Shown one piece after another: positions 8,274 through 16,537 of a stretch of 64,000 nt of DNA (position 1 is the first letter of the stretch; the number at the start of each line of letters is the position of its first letter). The notes beneath the pieces were generated by a model. The model was not told the origin of the DNA and searched no databases. It saw nothing but the letters and a program-made list of their open reading frames with translations. The translations under genes and the position numbers were made by a program. Source of the stretch: Geodermatophilus obscurus DSM 43160 (GTDB lineage Bacteria > Actinomycetota > Actinomycetes > Mycobacteriales > Geodermatophilaceae). The DNA lies in assembly GCF_000025345.1 (NCBI RefSeq), contig NC_013757.1:4464001-4528000 (forward strand). The letters are read 5' to 3'.

Positions 8274-9395
8274 ATGCGTCCGCCGGTGCGGGTGTGGGCG
8301 TGGACGGCGGCCGTCCTCGCGCTGGTCGTCGCCTGGGCCCTGCTGTGGCGGGGCTCGGACGCGGCCGCCACCGACAGCACCACCGCAGCACCGGCCGACG
8401 TCCCCACCGGGACGCCGGCCGGTGCCGTCTCCGCCGCCTGGTCCGCCCCGACGACGCCGACCGGCGGCGCGGCCCGCGCGACCGTGGACGGCGGCCGCGT
8501 GGTCGTCGGCGACGAGCACGGGGTGCGCGCGCTCGGGGTCGACAGCGGCGAGGAGGCCTGGCGCTACACCCGCGCCAACGCCCGGCTCTGCGACTGGACA
8601 GTCGTCGGCGGCCGCGTCGTCGCCGTCTTCGGCACCGAGGACCGCTGCGACGAGGCGGTCGCGCTCGCCGTCGACACCGGCGTGCGGGCCTGGACCCGCA
8701 ACCTCGACCTGCGCCCCGACGCGGTGCTCTCCAGCACCGAGGGCATCGTGCTGGCGACCAGCCCGACCGGCGTGCTCACCCTCGACCCGGTCGGCGACAG
8801 CATCCGCTGGCGGGCCGCTCCGGACGAGGGCTGCACGTTCGCGGACGGCGACGTCGGCGACGCGGGCGTCGCCGTCCTGCAGACCTGCGGCGGGTCTGTG
8901 CAGGTGCGCCTGCTCGACGGCTACGACGGCACCCCGCTGTGGACCCGGGACGTGGCCGGGGGGACGACGCTGGCTGCCGAGCAGGCGCTCGTGGTCGCCG
9001 GGGACGACGGCGTGCAGCTGCTCGCCGGTGCCGACGGCGCCCCGCTCGGTCCGCCCGTCGCGGAGGCCGCGGACGAGGTGCTCGCGACCGGCGTCGGCAC
9101 CAGCGCGCTCGTGTGGGCCGACGGCACGCTGACCGTCGTCGACCAGGGCACCGGCGCGGTCTCCTGGCGCACCCCGGCCACCGGCCTGCCCGCCGGCACC
9201 GTCGACGGTGCGCTGCTCGCCGCGGGGACGTCGGTCCCGGTGCCCGAGGGCGACGCCGTCGTCCTCCGCGACCTCGCCACCGGCGACGAGCTGCAGCGCG
9301 TCGGCACCCCCGGACTGGACGCCGGTGGGCTGGTCACCGTGACCGGCCCGGTCGTCGTCCACCAGCTGCCCGACCGCGTCACCGCTCATCGCTGA
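8274..9395 (+). CDS. Membrane-anchored PQQ-like beta-propeller protein
   Basis: 373 residues from the ATG at 8274 (MRPPVRVWAW). Residues 8-26 form an uncleaved-looking membrane anchor; the rest faces outside and contains repeated blades such as GVRALGVDSGEEAWRYTR, ETLAVDTGVRAWTRNLDL-like and GAVSWRTPATGLP, typical of PQQ-binding-like propellers that usually act as scaffolds rather than quinoproteins. The start is set by the anchor; a longer frame from 8193 would translate repeat DNA. Position after the helicase matches Rv3212. Function unknown. Confidence 0.8.
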   Translation: MRPPVRVWAWTAAVLALVVAWALLWRGSDAAATDSTTAAPADVPTGTPAGAVSAAWSAPTTPTGGAARATVDGGRVVVGDEHGVRALGVDSGEEAWRYTRANARLCDWTVVGGRVVAVFGTEDRCDEAVALAVDTGVRAWTRNLDLRPDAVLSSTEGIVLATSPTGVLTLDPVGDSIRWRAAPDEGCTFADGDVGDAGVAVLQTCGGSVQVRLLDGYDGTPLWTRDVAGGTTLAAEQALVVAGDDGVQLLAGADGAPLGPPVAEAADEVLATGVGTSALVWADGTLTVVDQGTGAVSWRTPATGLPAGTVDGALLAAGTSVPVPEGDAVVLRDLATGDELQRVGTPGLDAGGLVTVTGPVVVHQLPDRVTAHR

Positions 9396-9399
9396 GAGA

Positions 9400-9500
9400 G
9401 GACCCCGTCCTCCTCACCGGAGAAGGGCCCGTCCTCCCCACCTCTCGCACGCTCGGGGCGGGACCTGGGACGGGGCCAGCGCGAGCCTCTGGACGAGGCC
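9400..9500 (+). repeat. Palindromic intergenic repeat, copy 4 (nested)
   Basis: Outer opening half GGACCCCGTCCTCCTCACCG at 9400-9419, a complete inner element at 9425-9477 (opens GGGCCCGTCCTCCCCACC, closes GGGACGGGGCC), then the outer closing half GCCTCTGGACGAGGCC ending at 9500. The pieces read as one copy inserted into the loop of another. Confidence 0.7.
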
Positions 9501-9548
9501 GTGGCGGGTCGACTGCAGGAGTGCCGTCGCCCATGTTCACTGGTGGGC

Positions 9549-10487
9549 ATGGTGATGCCCGGCGGCCCGGACGACAGCGCTCCCGTCTCCATCGCGCCCG
9601 ACGACCTCCGCCAGCTGGCCGAGCACGATGCGCGGCACCGCGCGTTCGAGGGCGGCGCGGGTCCGCTGGCGGCGCTGGACACCGGGGGGAGCGGGGAGCG
9701 CGGCACCGTCCTGCTGGTCGCGGGCTTCACCGGCAGCAAGGAGGACTTCGCGCCGCTGCTGCGCCCGCTGTGCGCCGCCGGGTACCGCGTCGTCGCCCTC
9801 GACCAGCGGGGGCAGTTCGAGTCCCCGGGGCCCGACGACCCGGCGCGCTACTCGGTCGCCGAGCTGGCCGGCGACCTCGTCGCCGTCGCGCGGCAGCTGC
9901 GTGCCGAGGGCCCGGCCACCCTGCACCTGGTCGGGCACTCCTTCGGCGGCCTGGTCAGCCGGGCCGCCGTCCTGGCCGAGCCGGCGGCGTTCACCACGCT
10001 CACCCTGCTCGGCTCCGGCCCCTCCCGGCTGGGAGGCACCCGGGCGCAGCTGCTGGAGCACCTCGCCCCACTGCTGGACGAGGGCGGCGTGCCCCTGGTG
10101 CACGAGACGCTCGAGCAGCTGGCGATGACCGACCCCAGGGCCCAGCTGGTGCCGGAGCCGACCCGTGAGTTCCTGGCCCGGCGGTTCCTCGCCAACAGCG
10201 CCGCGGGCCTGCGCGGCATGGCCGACGCGATGACCAGCGAGCCCGACCGGGTCGCGGAGCTCGCCGCGACCGGCGTCCCGGTGCTGGTGGCGCACGGCGC
10301 CGCGGACGACGCGTGGACGCCGGCCGTGCAGGAGGACATGGCGCGCCGGCTCGGCGCCCGGCACGAGGTCATCGCCGGCGCGATCCACTCCCCCGCCATC
10401 GAGAACCCGTCCCGCACGTGTGCGGTCCTGCTCGACTTCTGGGCCTCCGTGCCGGCTCCGGCAGACGCGGCCGGGGCGCTCCGGTGA
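9549..10487 (+). CDS. Alpha/beta-fold hydrolase
   Basis: About 312 residues. Nucleophile elbow GHSFGG, oxyanion region VAGFTGSKEDF, acid in AHGAADDAW and catalytic His in AGAIHSPAIENP. The sequence DQRGQFESPG is where dienelactone- or peroxidase-like relatives carry DQRGHG. Substrate unknown. Starts at 9501, 9549 or 9555 are all possible; 9549 follows GGTGGG and avoids repeat-derived sequence. The stop overlaps the next gene by 4 bases (GTGA), so the two are translationally coupled. Confidence 0.8.
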   Translation: MVMPGGPDDSAPVSIAPDDLRQLAEHDARHRAFEGGAGPLAALDTGGSGERGTVLLVAGFTGSKEDFAPLLRPLCAAGYRVVALDQRGQFESPGPDDPARYSVAELAGDLVAVARQLRAEGPATLHLVGHSFGGLVSRAAVLAEPAAFTTLTLLGSGPSRLGGTRAQLLEHLAPLLDEGGVPLVHETLEQLAMTDPRAQLVPEPTREFLARRFLANSAAGLRGMADAMTSEPDRVAELAATGVPVLVAHGAADDAWTPAVQEDMARRLGARHEVIAGAIHSPAIENPSRTCAVLLDFWASVPAPADAAGALR

Positions 10488-11356
10488 ACCGGCTGCCGTC
10501 GGTCGACGACTTCACGGCTGAGGAGGACCTGCTCGGCTTCTTCGGTCCCGACAGCATCAGCTGGCGGATCCACGCCGACCCGGCGTTCTCCGTCGGCGGC
10601 ATCCGGGCGCTGTTGCTGCAGGCCCTGCACCCGGTCGCCATGGACGGCGTCGCCCGCTTCTCCACCGCGTTCAGCGAGGACCCGTGGGCGCGGCTGACCC
10701 GCACCGCGGAGTACGTCGCCACCCTGACCTTCGGCACCCGCCGCGACGTGCTGCGGTCGGTGCGCCGGGTGCGCGGCATGCACCGGCGCAAGTCGGCGGT
10801 CGAGGAGACCACCGGCCGCAGCTACGCCGTCGACGACGCCGACCTGCTGCTGTGGGTGCACTGCTGCGAGGTCGACTCGCTGCTGTCGGTCGCCCGGCGG
10901 GCCGGGGTGCCGCTGACCGACGCCGAGGCCGACCGGTACGTCGCCGAGCAGGTGATCGCCGCGGTGCTCATCGGCTGCGAGCCCGGCGACGTGCCGGCGA
11001 GCGTGGCGGAGCTGGACGCCTATCTGCAGCGCACCCGCCCGCAGCTGGGGGTGACCCCGGCGGCGCGCGACGCCTCCCGCTTTGTCCTGCTGCCGCCGAT
11101 GCCCGGCTGGGTGCAGCTGCTGACCCCGGCACGGCCCGCGTGGAGCACGCTGGCGGCCCTGGGGGCCGCCACGCTGCCCCGGTGGGCGCGCCGGCTCTAC
11201 GGGCTGCCGGGCTACGGCCTGACCGACACCGCGGCGACCGCCGCCGTGCGCGCGTTCCGCCGGGCTGCGCTGGCGGTGCCGTCGCAGGTGCGGGAGTCGC
11301 CGATCGTGCGGTCGGCCCGGGAGCGCGTGGCGTCCGCCGAGCCGCTCACGGCCTGA
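10484..11356 (+). CDS. Oxygenase MpaB family protein (DUF2236)
   Basis: 290 residues. Family hallmarks: an N-terminal segment with SWRIHADPAF, GGIRALLLQALHPVAMDGV, the DPWARLTRTAEY region, and a conserved helix with LLLWVHCCEVDS. The family includes the latex-clearing-protein relatives and fungal MpaB, which bind haem or metal; the conserved His in ALHPVA is the expected ligand region. The start is GTG at 10484, overlapping the preceding hydrolase stop. Coupling to a hydrolase suggests a shared catabolic or tailoring step; substrate unknown. Confidence 0.82.
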   Translation: MNRLPSVDDFTAEEDLLGFFGPDSISWRIHADPAFSVGGIRALLLQALHPVAMDGVARFSTAFSEDPWARLTRTAEYVATLTFGTRRDVLRSVRRVRGMHRRKSAVEETTGRSYAVDDADLLLWVHCCEVDSLLSVARRAGVPLTDAEADRYVAEQVIAAVLIGCEPGDVPASVAELDAYLQRTRPQLGVTPAARDASRFVLLPPMPGWVQLLTPARPAWSTLAALGAATLPRWARRLYGLPGYGLTDTAATAAVRAFRRAALAVPSQVRESPIVRSARERVASAEPLTA

Positions 11357-11360
11357 AAGA

Positions 11361-11464
11361 GGACCCCGCTGCCCCCACCGTAGAAGGACCCCGTCCTCCC
11401 CACCCCTCGCCCGCTCGGGGCGGGACCCGGGACGGGGCCAGCGGCGGGACCCTGCAGCGGGGCC
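11361..11464 (+). repeat. Palindromic intergenic repeat, copy 5 (clear nested insertion)
   Basis: Outer halves 11361-11380 (GGACCCCGCTGCCCCCACCG) and 11440-11464 (closing CCTGCAGCGGGGCC) together match the uninterrupted copy at 55371-55427. Between them lies a full second element, 11384-11439. It begins 4 bases after the MpaB stop. Confidence 0.75.
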
Positions 11465-11473
11465 GAACGCGGG

Positions 11474-12346
11474 TCAGGTCGGAGGCGCCTGCACGACCTC
11501 CTCCTCGGCGAGGAAGCTCCACGTCTCCCGCGGCGGGGTGGCCGCCTGACCGACCGCGCAGCTGGGCCGGAAGTCGCACCAGCCGCACTGCCGGCCGGGA
11601 GCCGCGGGGAAGGCGACGTCCGGGTCCTCCCCGCCGTCGACGGCCGCGGTGGCCGCAGCGATGTCGGCGGCGACGTCCTCGGCCCGCCGGACGTGGTTGG
11701 CCAGCGACCGGTCGGTGTGCTCGAAGGCGGCCACCGTGCCGGTGGGCAGGTGGTGCAGCTCGACCCGGCTGCACGGCCGGCGCAGGGTGCGGCGCACCCC
11801 CAGCACGTAGGCGGCCAGCGCGGGTGAGCCGCGGGCCTCGTCATCGGTGCAGACCGAGCGGCCGGTCTTGTAGTCGACGACCACCAGCTCGTCGCCGCGC
11901 TGGTCGATCCGGTCGACCCGGCCGGACAACGCCAGCCGCTCGGTGGTGGCGGCGACCTGGCGCTCGGTGCCGACCGGCTCGTCGGCGGGGTCGAGGCCGG
12001 TCACGTAGTCGGTGAGCCAGCCCGCCGCCCGGGCGCGCCACCGCTCGGACTGCTCCGCGTCGCGGAAGCCGGCCGTCGACCAGACGCCGTAGAGCAGCTG
12101 GCGCGCCGAGCCCGCGGTGCGTCCAGCCAGCGGCAGCTCCCAGAACGAGCGCAGCGCGGCGTGCACCGCCGAGCCCACGCTGTTGTGCGCCCAGGCCGGG
12201 CCCCTCGCCGGGGTGGGCCGGTCGACGTAGGCGTGCCGGTAGCGGCGCGGGCAGTCGCTGAAGGCGGCCAGCTTGCTCGGCGTGGCCGGGAACAGCCGCC
12301 GCGGCATGCCCGGCATCTCCAGCTGCGCGCCTCCCATGTCACCCAT
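11474..12346 (-). CDS. RecB-family PD-(D/E)XK nuclease with four-Cys Fe-S motif
   Basis: 290 residues. The first Cys is in FSDCPRRYRH, then a helical region, the nuclease core GRVDRID and VVVDYKTG (PD-(D/E)XK Asp and Lys), and at the C terminus CGWCDFRPSC. One N-terminal plus three C-terminal Cys is the AddB/Cas4-like iron-sulfur arrangement. The family acts on single-strand or duplex ends in repair; a standalone single-domain member like this is common in actinobacteria. Its start overlaps the stop of the upstream PHP gene by 8 bases, implying one transcript. Confidence 0.85.
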   Translation of the reverse strand: MGDMGGAQLEMPGMPRRLFPATPSKLAAFSDCPRRYRHAYVDRPTPARGPAWAHNSVGSAVHAALRSFWELPLAGRTAGSARQLLYGVWSTAGFRDAEQSERWRARAAGWLTDYVTGLDPADEPVGTERQVAATTERLALSGRVDRIDQRGDELVVVDYKTGRSVCTDDEARGSPALAAYVLGVRRTLRRPCSRVELHHLPTGTVAAFEHTDRSLANHVRRAEDVAADIAAATAAVDGGEDPDVAFPAAPGRQCGWCDFRPSCAVGQAATPPRETWSFLAEEEVVQAPPT

Positions 12347-13223
12347 GCTGACCGGAGGCGCCGGTGCTCCCGCCGAACGGCGCGGCGCCGGTGCCCGCCG
12401 CCAGCAGCGCGTCGAACTGGTCCGGCGCGGTGGTGCAGGCGCCGATCGGCGTCGTCTTGTTGCTGCCGTGGTAGTCGCTCGAGCCGGTGACCAGCAGCCC
12501 CAGCTCGCCGGCCAGGCCGCGCAGGTGGGCGCGCTCGTCCGGGTCGTGGTCGGGGTGGTCGACCTCCAGGCCGAGCAGCCCCGCCTCGGCCATCGTCGCG
12601 ATCGCCTCGTCCCCGACCACCCGGCCGCGCCGCGTCGCCAGGCCGTGGGCGAACACCGGCACCCCGCCGGCCGCGCGCACCAGCGCGATGCCGCCGAGCA
12701 CGTCGGTGTCGGCCTTGGCGACGTAGAAGGGGCTGCGGTGGTGCAGCAGCGTGGCGAAGGCGTGGTCGACCGACTCGACGACGCCGGCCTCGACCAGGGC
12801 CCGCGCCACGTGCGGGCGGCCCACCACCCCGCCGCCGGCGCGCTCGACGACGTCGCTCCAGGCGACCGGGTGGCCGGCGTCGGCGAGGGCGCTCACGATC
12901 CGCTCGCCGCGGCCGAGCCGCTCGTCGCGCAACCGGGCCCGCTCCGTCGCCAGCGCCGAGTGCCCGGGGTCGAAGAGGTAGGCCAGCAGGTGCACGCTGA
13001 TCGGCGGTGACCCCGCGGGGAACCAGCGGCAGGACAGCTCCATGCCCGGGACGACGGTCAGCCCGTCGGGGCGGGCCCGCTCCGCCTCGGCCCACCCTGC
13101 GGTGGTGTCGTGGTCGGTGAGCGCGACGACGTCCAGGCCGGCGGCTCGGGCCGCGGCGAGCAGCTCGGTGGGGCTGTCGGTGCCGTCGGACACCGACGAG
13201 TGGGTGTGCAGGTCGATCCGCAT
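12339..13223 (-). CDS. PHP-domain phosphoesterase
   Basis: 294 residues. Metal-binding motifs of the PHP fold: DLHTHSSVSDG at the N terminus, ALTDHDT, GMELS, GRPHVA, GVPVFAHG and a final SSDYHGSN. RNase AM (YciV) and other 3',5'-nucleotide or RNA phosphatases share this layout, so removal of phosphate from oligonucleotides or pAp is plausible but not shown. ATG at 13223 shares one base with the stop of the PH-domain gene, and the 3' end overlaps the RecB-like nuclease gene, forming an operon of nucleic-acid enzymes. Confidence 0.85.
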   Translation of the reverse strand: MRIDLHTHSSVSDGTDSPTELLAAARAAGLDVVALTDHDTTAGWAEAERARPDGLTVVPGMELSCRWFPAGSPPISVHLLAYLFDPGHSALATERARLRDERLGRGERIVSALADAGHPVAWSDVVERAGGGVVGRPHVARALVEAGVVESVDHAFATLLHHRSPFYVAKADTDVLGGIALVRAAGGVPVFAHGLATRRGRVVGDEAIATMAEAGLLGLEVDHPDHDPDERAHLRGLAGELGLLVTGSSDYHGSNKTTPIGACTTAPDQFDALLAAGTGAAPFGGSTGASGQHG

Positions 13224-13954
13224 CAGCGCCCAGCCTGCCGCATCCGCTGGCCGGCCACCTTCGCGGAGCCGCGACGCCGCGGGGGCAGCGGCGGGATCGG
13301 CTGGGTGTCCCGCCGTCCGTCGGGAGAGGTCTGCGCTGCGGGTCGGTCCGGCGACGGGGGCGGGGATCGGCGGGGTTGCCGCGGCGACGGTTCGGCCTCG
13401 CCCTCGTCGTCCCCCTTGTCGGCGCCGTTGCCTCCGAACAGCAGGTCGCTCACGTCCCGGTAGAGCACGCCGGCCCGCGGCAGGTAGGTGATCTCCGACA
13501 GCGCCTGCTGCTGGCCGGCCGACTCGAAGCGGAAGGTGCCGTAGCCGAGCAGCTGGCCGAACGGCGTCTCCTTGTACGTCAGGTCGGTGATCCGGCGCAG
13601 CGGCAGCAGGGCCACGGTGCGGACGATGATCCCGGTGGTCAGCAGCACCCGGCGGTTGGTGACGATGAAGTGCCGCATCCACCACTCGCCGGCCCGCAGC
13701 GCCAGGTACCCCAGCGCCCCGACCAGCACGATGAGACCGACGCTGGCGGTGACCCGGTTCTCCGGGTCGAGCACCATCAGCCAGAGGCCGGCGGCCAGGA
13801 CCGGCAACGCCTTGGCCACCGGGACGACGAGCACCGCCCAGTGCCGGCGGGTGGCGACGACGGGCGGCTTCTCGTGCTCGAGCAGGTACTTCTCGGCGTC
13901 CTTGCTCCACCGCGGCCGGCGGCCGTCGGAGGGAGGTGTCGCCGGGCCGCCCAC
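13223..13954 (-). CDS. Membrane protein with bacterial PH domain
   Basis: 243 residues. Two membrane helices at about residues 39-60 and 68-90, then a bacterial PH-like domain starting MRHFIVTNRRVLLTTGIIVR and containing LLPLRRITDLTYKETPFG (the usual FIVTNRR...IPL.KI.dv signature). The last 75 residues are a charged, Pro/Arg-rich disordered tail. Function of the family is unknown. The stop codon shares a base with the start of the PHP gene. Confidence 0.85.
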   Translation of the reverse strand: MGGPATPPSDGRRPRWSKDAEKYLLEHEKPPVVATRRHWAVLVVPVAKALPVLAAGLWLMVLDPENRVTASVGLIVLVGALGYLALRAGEWWMRHFIVTNRRVLLTTGIIVRTVALLPLRRITDLTYKETPFGQLLGYGTFRFESAGQQQALSEITYLPRAGVLYRDVSDLLFGGNGADKGDDEGEAEPSPRQPRRSPPPSPDRPAAQTSPDGRRDTQPIPPLPPRRRGSAKVAGQRMRQAGR

Positions 13955-13960
13955 GCCGGC

Positions 13961-14113
13961 CTAGGCGAGCGACTCGAAGAACGAGGCCAGCGAGGACGCC
14001 GCGTCACCCAGGGCGTGGCCGGCGGTGCGGACGAAGTCGGCCGAGCTCTCGGGCGCCGAGATGACGTAGAAGACGACGAAGGCGAGTACCAGCCAGGTGA
14101 GGACCTTCTTCAC
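13961..14113 (-). CDS. Small single-pass membrane protein, unknown function
   Basis: 50 residues: basic start VKKVLTW, one helix (LVLAFVVFYVISA), then a short amphipathic tail ending SFFESLA. I use the GTG at 14113 because GGAGG stands 5 bases upstream; an ATG at 14212 in the same frame would add 33 non-membrane residues and lose that site. It is 6 bases upstream of the PH-domain gene on the same strand. No function recognised. Confidence 0.6.
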   Translation of the reverse strand: MKKVLTWLVLAFVVFYVISAPESSADFVRTAGHALGDAASSLASFFESLA

Positions 14114-14242
14114 CGTCACCTCCGCGGTTGTGTCAGGTGGGCGCGCGGACGGGGCCGTCCGCACGGCGAGCCCCATGGGTAACACACGCCCCAGGGCTCC
14201 CTCCCGGGACACGCCGCCGGGGATGCGGTCCGGTCCGGTCCG

Positions 14243-14866
14243 TCACGGTCCGGGCAGCAGGTGCTCGCTGGGCGGGCCGAGCGGCAGGTCGGGGTAGAGA
14301 CGCTCGCGCAGGTCGAGCAGCGTCAGCCGCTCGGCGAGCAGCCACGCGGCCGACATCGGCCACATGACCAGCCACAACCAGACGCCGTAGGCCTCCCCCA
14401 CGAAGGCGGCCCGGTCGTCGGAGGTCGGCACCGCCCACAGCGGCGCGCGCTGCCCGGCGGCCTCGACGTCGGCCGACGAGGGGCCGGAGATGACGTCGCC
14501 GGGGTCGAGACCGGGCAGCCCGGCGTACCCGCAGCCCACGCCCGTGCCCGGCTCCTCGGCCACGAGCACCAGCTCGGCCGAGCCGCCGAGCGGAGCGGGC
14601 CCGGCGCAGTCGACGACGATCGCCCGCGCGCCGGGCTCCCCGCCCCACGCGAGTCCGGTGACCGTCCAGCCCGACGGCATCGGGTCCGGTACCCACGCCG
14701 GGACCCGGGCGTCGGCGGTGACCGCGGCGATGGCGTCGTGCGCCACCAGGAGGGTGTGGTGCAGCGGCGTCACCGCCCCGTGCACGTGGCACCAGGCCTG
14801 GGCCGAGTTCCCGGGACGGACGACCACGCGCTGGCCGCAGCGGGGACAGACCGTGGTGGCAGTCAT
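14243..14866 (-). CDS. DUF6758 family protein
   Basis: 207 residues. The N terminus has a zinc-ribbon half CPRCGQRV and a later Cys/His (AWCHVHG); the middle resembles the actinobacterial family annotated DUF6758, with PMPSGWTVTGLAWGGE. A hydrophobic stretch near residues 160-180 (WLWLVMWPMSAAWLL) may be membrane-embedded or a buried helix. No activity is known to me. Monocistronic by position; it is divergent from the Nudix gene. Confidence 0.7.
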   Translation of the reverse strand: MTATTVCPRCGQRVVVRPGNSAQAWCHVHGAVTPLHHTLLVAHDAIAAVTADARVPAWVPDPMPSGWTVTGLAWGGEPGARAIVVDCAGPAPLGGSAELVLVAEEPGTGVGCGYAGLPGLDPGDVISGPSSADVEAAGQRAPLWAVPTSDDRAAFVGEAYGVWLWLVMWPMSAAWLLAERLTLLDLRERLYPDLPLGPPSEHLLPGP

Positions 14867-14927
14867 CGGGCATCACCGTCCTGTGACCTGACGGGTTCGT
14901 CAAGCGCTGACCCGGCGGGTCCGTGCG

Positions 14928-14933
14928 TACCGT
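14928..14933 (+). promoter_or_regulatory. Leaderless -10 box (TACCGT) of the Nudix gene
   Basis: TACCGT ends 7 bases before the GTG at 14941. A CTGACC at about 14907 may be the -35 (spacing about 15). This placement is the main reason for preferring GTG 14941 over GTG 14923, which would overlap the box. Confidence 0.5.
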
Positions 14934-14940
14934 TCGGGAC

Positions 14941-15366
14941 GTGCCGCCTGCCGCCGACGCCCCCGTGCCGGTGGTCGCCTGCGTGGGTGCAGTGGTGTTC
15001 GACCCGCGCGGCCGGCTGCTGCTGGTCCAGCGGGGCAACGAGCCCTCCCGCGGGCTGTGGTCGGTGCCCGGTGGGCGGGTCGAGGCCGGCGAGTCGGTGG
15101 CCGCGGCGGTCGAGCGCGAGGTGCGCGAGGAGACCGGTCTCGCGGTGCGGGCCGGCGCCGAGGTGGGCCGGGTGCAGGTGCCCGGCCCCGGTGTCGTCTA
15201 CGACGTCGTCGACCTGACCTGCACGCTGCTGGACCCCGCGGCCACGCCGGCCGCCGGGGACGACGCGGCCGCCGTCACCTTCGCCGATGCGGCAGACCTG
15301 GAGCGGCTGACCTGCACGCCGCGGCTGCTGGAGACCCTCCGTGGCTGGGGCGTGCTGCCGGCCTGA
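14941..15366 (+). CDS. Nudix hydrolase
   Basis: 141 residues. The Nudix box is complete: GRVEAGESVAAAVEREVREE followed by TGL fits Gx5Ex7REUxEExGU. Such enzymes hydrolyse nucleoside diphosphates linked to another moiety; the subfamily (MutT-like versus ADP-ribose type) cannot be fixed from sequence alone. The stop codon is part of a palindrome shared with the convergent MaoC-like gene. Confidence 0.88.
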   Translation: MPPAADAPVPVVACVGAVVFDPRGRLLLVQRGNEPSRGLWSVPGGRVEAGESVAAAVEREVREETGLAVRAGAEVGRVQVPGPGVVYDVVDLTCTLLDPAATPAAGDDAAAVTFADAADLERLTCTPRLLETLRGWGVLPA

Positions 15367-15393
15367 CCGGATGCGGCAGCACGCCTCCGGTCA
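15364..15393. terminator. Bidirectional hairpin spanning two convergent stop codons
   Basis: TGACCGGA (15364-15371) and TCCGGTCA (15386-15393) are perfect complements around a 14-base loop. The first TGA is the Nudix stop and the final TCA is the stop of the minus-strand MaoC-like gene, so both stops are built into the stem. Confidence 0.6.
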
Positions 15394-15900
15394 GCTGCGC
15401 GGCTTCGGCTCCGGGCGGCCGGGCTGCTCGCCGCCGCGGGCCTCGCCGTAGGAGCGCTTGGGCACCATGACCTTGCGCCGGAAGGTGCAGACCACCGTGC
15501 CGTCCTGCTTGTAGCCGATCGTCTCGACGTACACGACGCCGCGGTCGTCCTTCGACCTCGACTCGGTCTTGTCCAGCACCGTCGTCTCGCCGTAGACGGT
15601 GTCGCCGTGGAAGGTCGGCGCCACGTGCCGCAGCGACTCGATCTCCAGGTTGGCGATGGCCTTGCCCGACACGTCCGGGACGCTCATGCCGAGCAGCAGC
15701 GAGTAGACGTAGTTGCCGACGACGACGTTCCTGCCGAAGTCGGTGGTCTCCGCCGCGTAGTGGCTGTCCAGGTGCAGCGGGTGGTGGTTCATCGTGATCA
15801 GGCAGAACAGGTGGTCGTCGTACTCGGTGACGGTCTTGCCCGGCCAGTGCTTGTAGACCGCACCGACCTCGAACTCCTCGTAGTACCGACCGAACTGCAC
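15391..15900 (-). CDS. MaoC-family dehydratase
   Basis: 169 residues: VQFGRYYEEFEVGAVYKHWP start, YDDHLFCLITMNHHPLHLD (hydratase Asp/His region), then a hot-dog fold with GNYVYSLLLGMSV and DTVYGETTVLDK. The family hydrates or dehydrates acyl-CoA thioesters (mesaconyl-CoA hydratase and (R)-enoyl-CoA hydratase are relatives). GTG at 15900 is used because GGGAGG lies 7 bases upstream and the conserved FGRYYEEFEVG follows at once. No partner pathway gene is adjacent. Confidence 0.85.
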   Translation of the reverse strand: MQFGRYYEEFEVGAVYKHWPGKTVTEYDDHLFCLITMNHHPLHLDSHYAAETTDFGRNVVVGNYVYSLLLGMSVPDVSGKAIANLEIESLRHVAPTFHGDTVYGETTVLDKTESRSKDDRGVVYVETIGYKQDGTVVCTFRRKVMVPKRSYGEARGGEQPGRPEPKPRS

Positions 15901-16024
15901 CTGCTGCCTCCCGATGTCGACGCTGACAGCGGGGCACCGGAGGGGTCGCAGGCGCGGGCCCACCACGTCCGGCGGGCCAGTTGCCCACCACGCGTCGGTG
16001 ACCCACCTGGACGGCCGCCGATCC

Positions 16025-16030
16025 TACGAT
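16025..16030 (+). promoter_or_regulatory. Leaderless -10 box (TACGAT)
   Basis: TACGAT is followed by 6 bases and the GTG at 16037, which starts a two-gene operon. Confidence 0.5.
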
Positions 16031-16036
16031 GCGCCC

Positions 16037-16537
16037 GTGGTACCGGCTCCCCCCGTTCCGGACACCGGGGAGACCGGTGTCCTGAGGCTCGCCCCCTCCG
16101 GCCGGCGGGTCCGGCTCGCCGCCACCGCCGTGGTGCTCGCGCTGCTGCTCGGCGGCACCCTGTGGGGCAACGACTCCGAGTTCCCGTTCGGCCCGTTCCG
16201 GATGTACTCGACGCGTGCCGACCCCGACCGGCCGGTGGTCTCCACCAGCGTGGTGGGCGTGACCGCCGACGGCGACGAGGTGCGGCTCTCCGGTGGCGAG
16301 GTGGGCCTGCGCCGGGCGGAGTTCGAGGGGCAACTGCCCCGCCTCGTCGAGGAGCCGCAACTGCTCGGGTTGCTGGCCGGGTCCTACGCCGCCGGCCACC
16401 CCGACGCCGAGCCGCTGGTGGCGGTGCGAGTGGTGCAGCGCCGCCACGCGCTCGACGACGGACGGCGCACCGGTGAGGTCACCGAGAGCGTGCTCGTCGA
16501 CCACGCCGTGACGACCGGCCAGGAGGGGACCCCGTGA
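16037..16537 (+). CDS. Hypothetical membrane-anchored protein encoded with HTTM
   Basis: 166 residues. One N-terminal membrane helix (about residues 28-46, AATAVVLALLLGGTLWG) precedes FPFGPFRMYS and an extracytoplasmic domain with many Arg and Glu. No family recognised. The GTG start sits directly behind a TACGAT -10. Its stop overlaps the next start (GTGA), so it is co-translated with the HTTM protein and probably works with it at the membrane. Confidence 0.7.
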   Translation: MVPAPPVPDTGETGVLRLAPSGRRVRLAATAVVLALLLGGTLWGNDSEFPFGPFRMYSTRADPDRPVVSTSVVGVTADGDEVRLSGGEVGLRRAEFEGQLPRLVEEPQLLGLLAGSYAAGHPDAEPLVAVRVVQRRHALDDGRRTGEVTESVLVDHAVTTGQEGTP

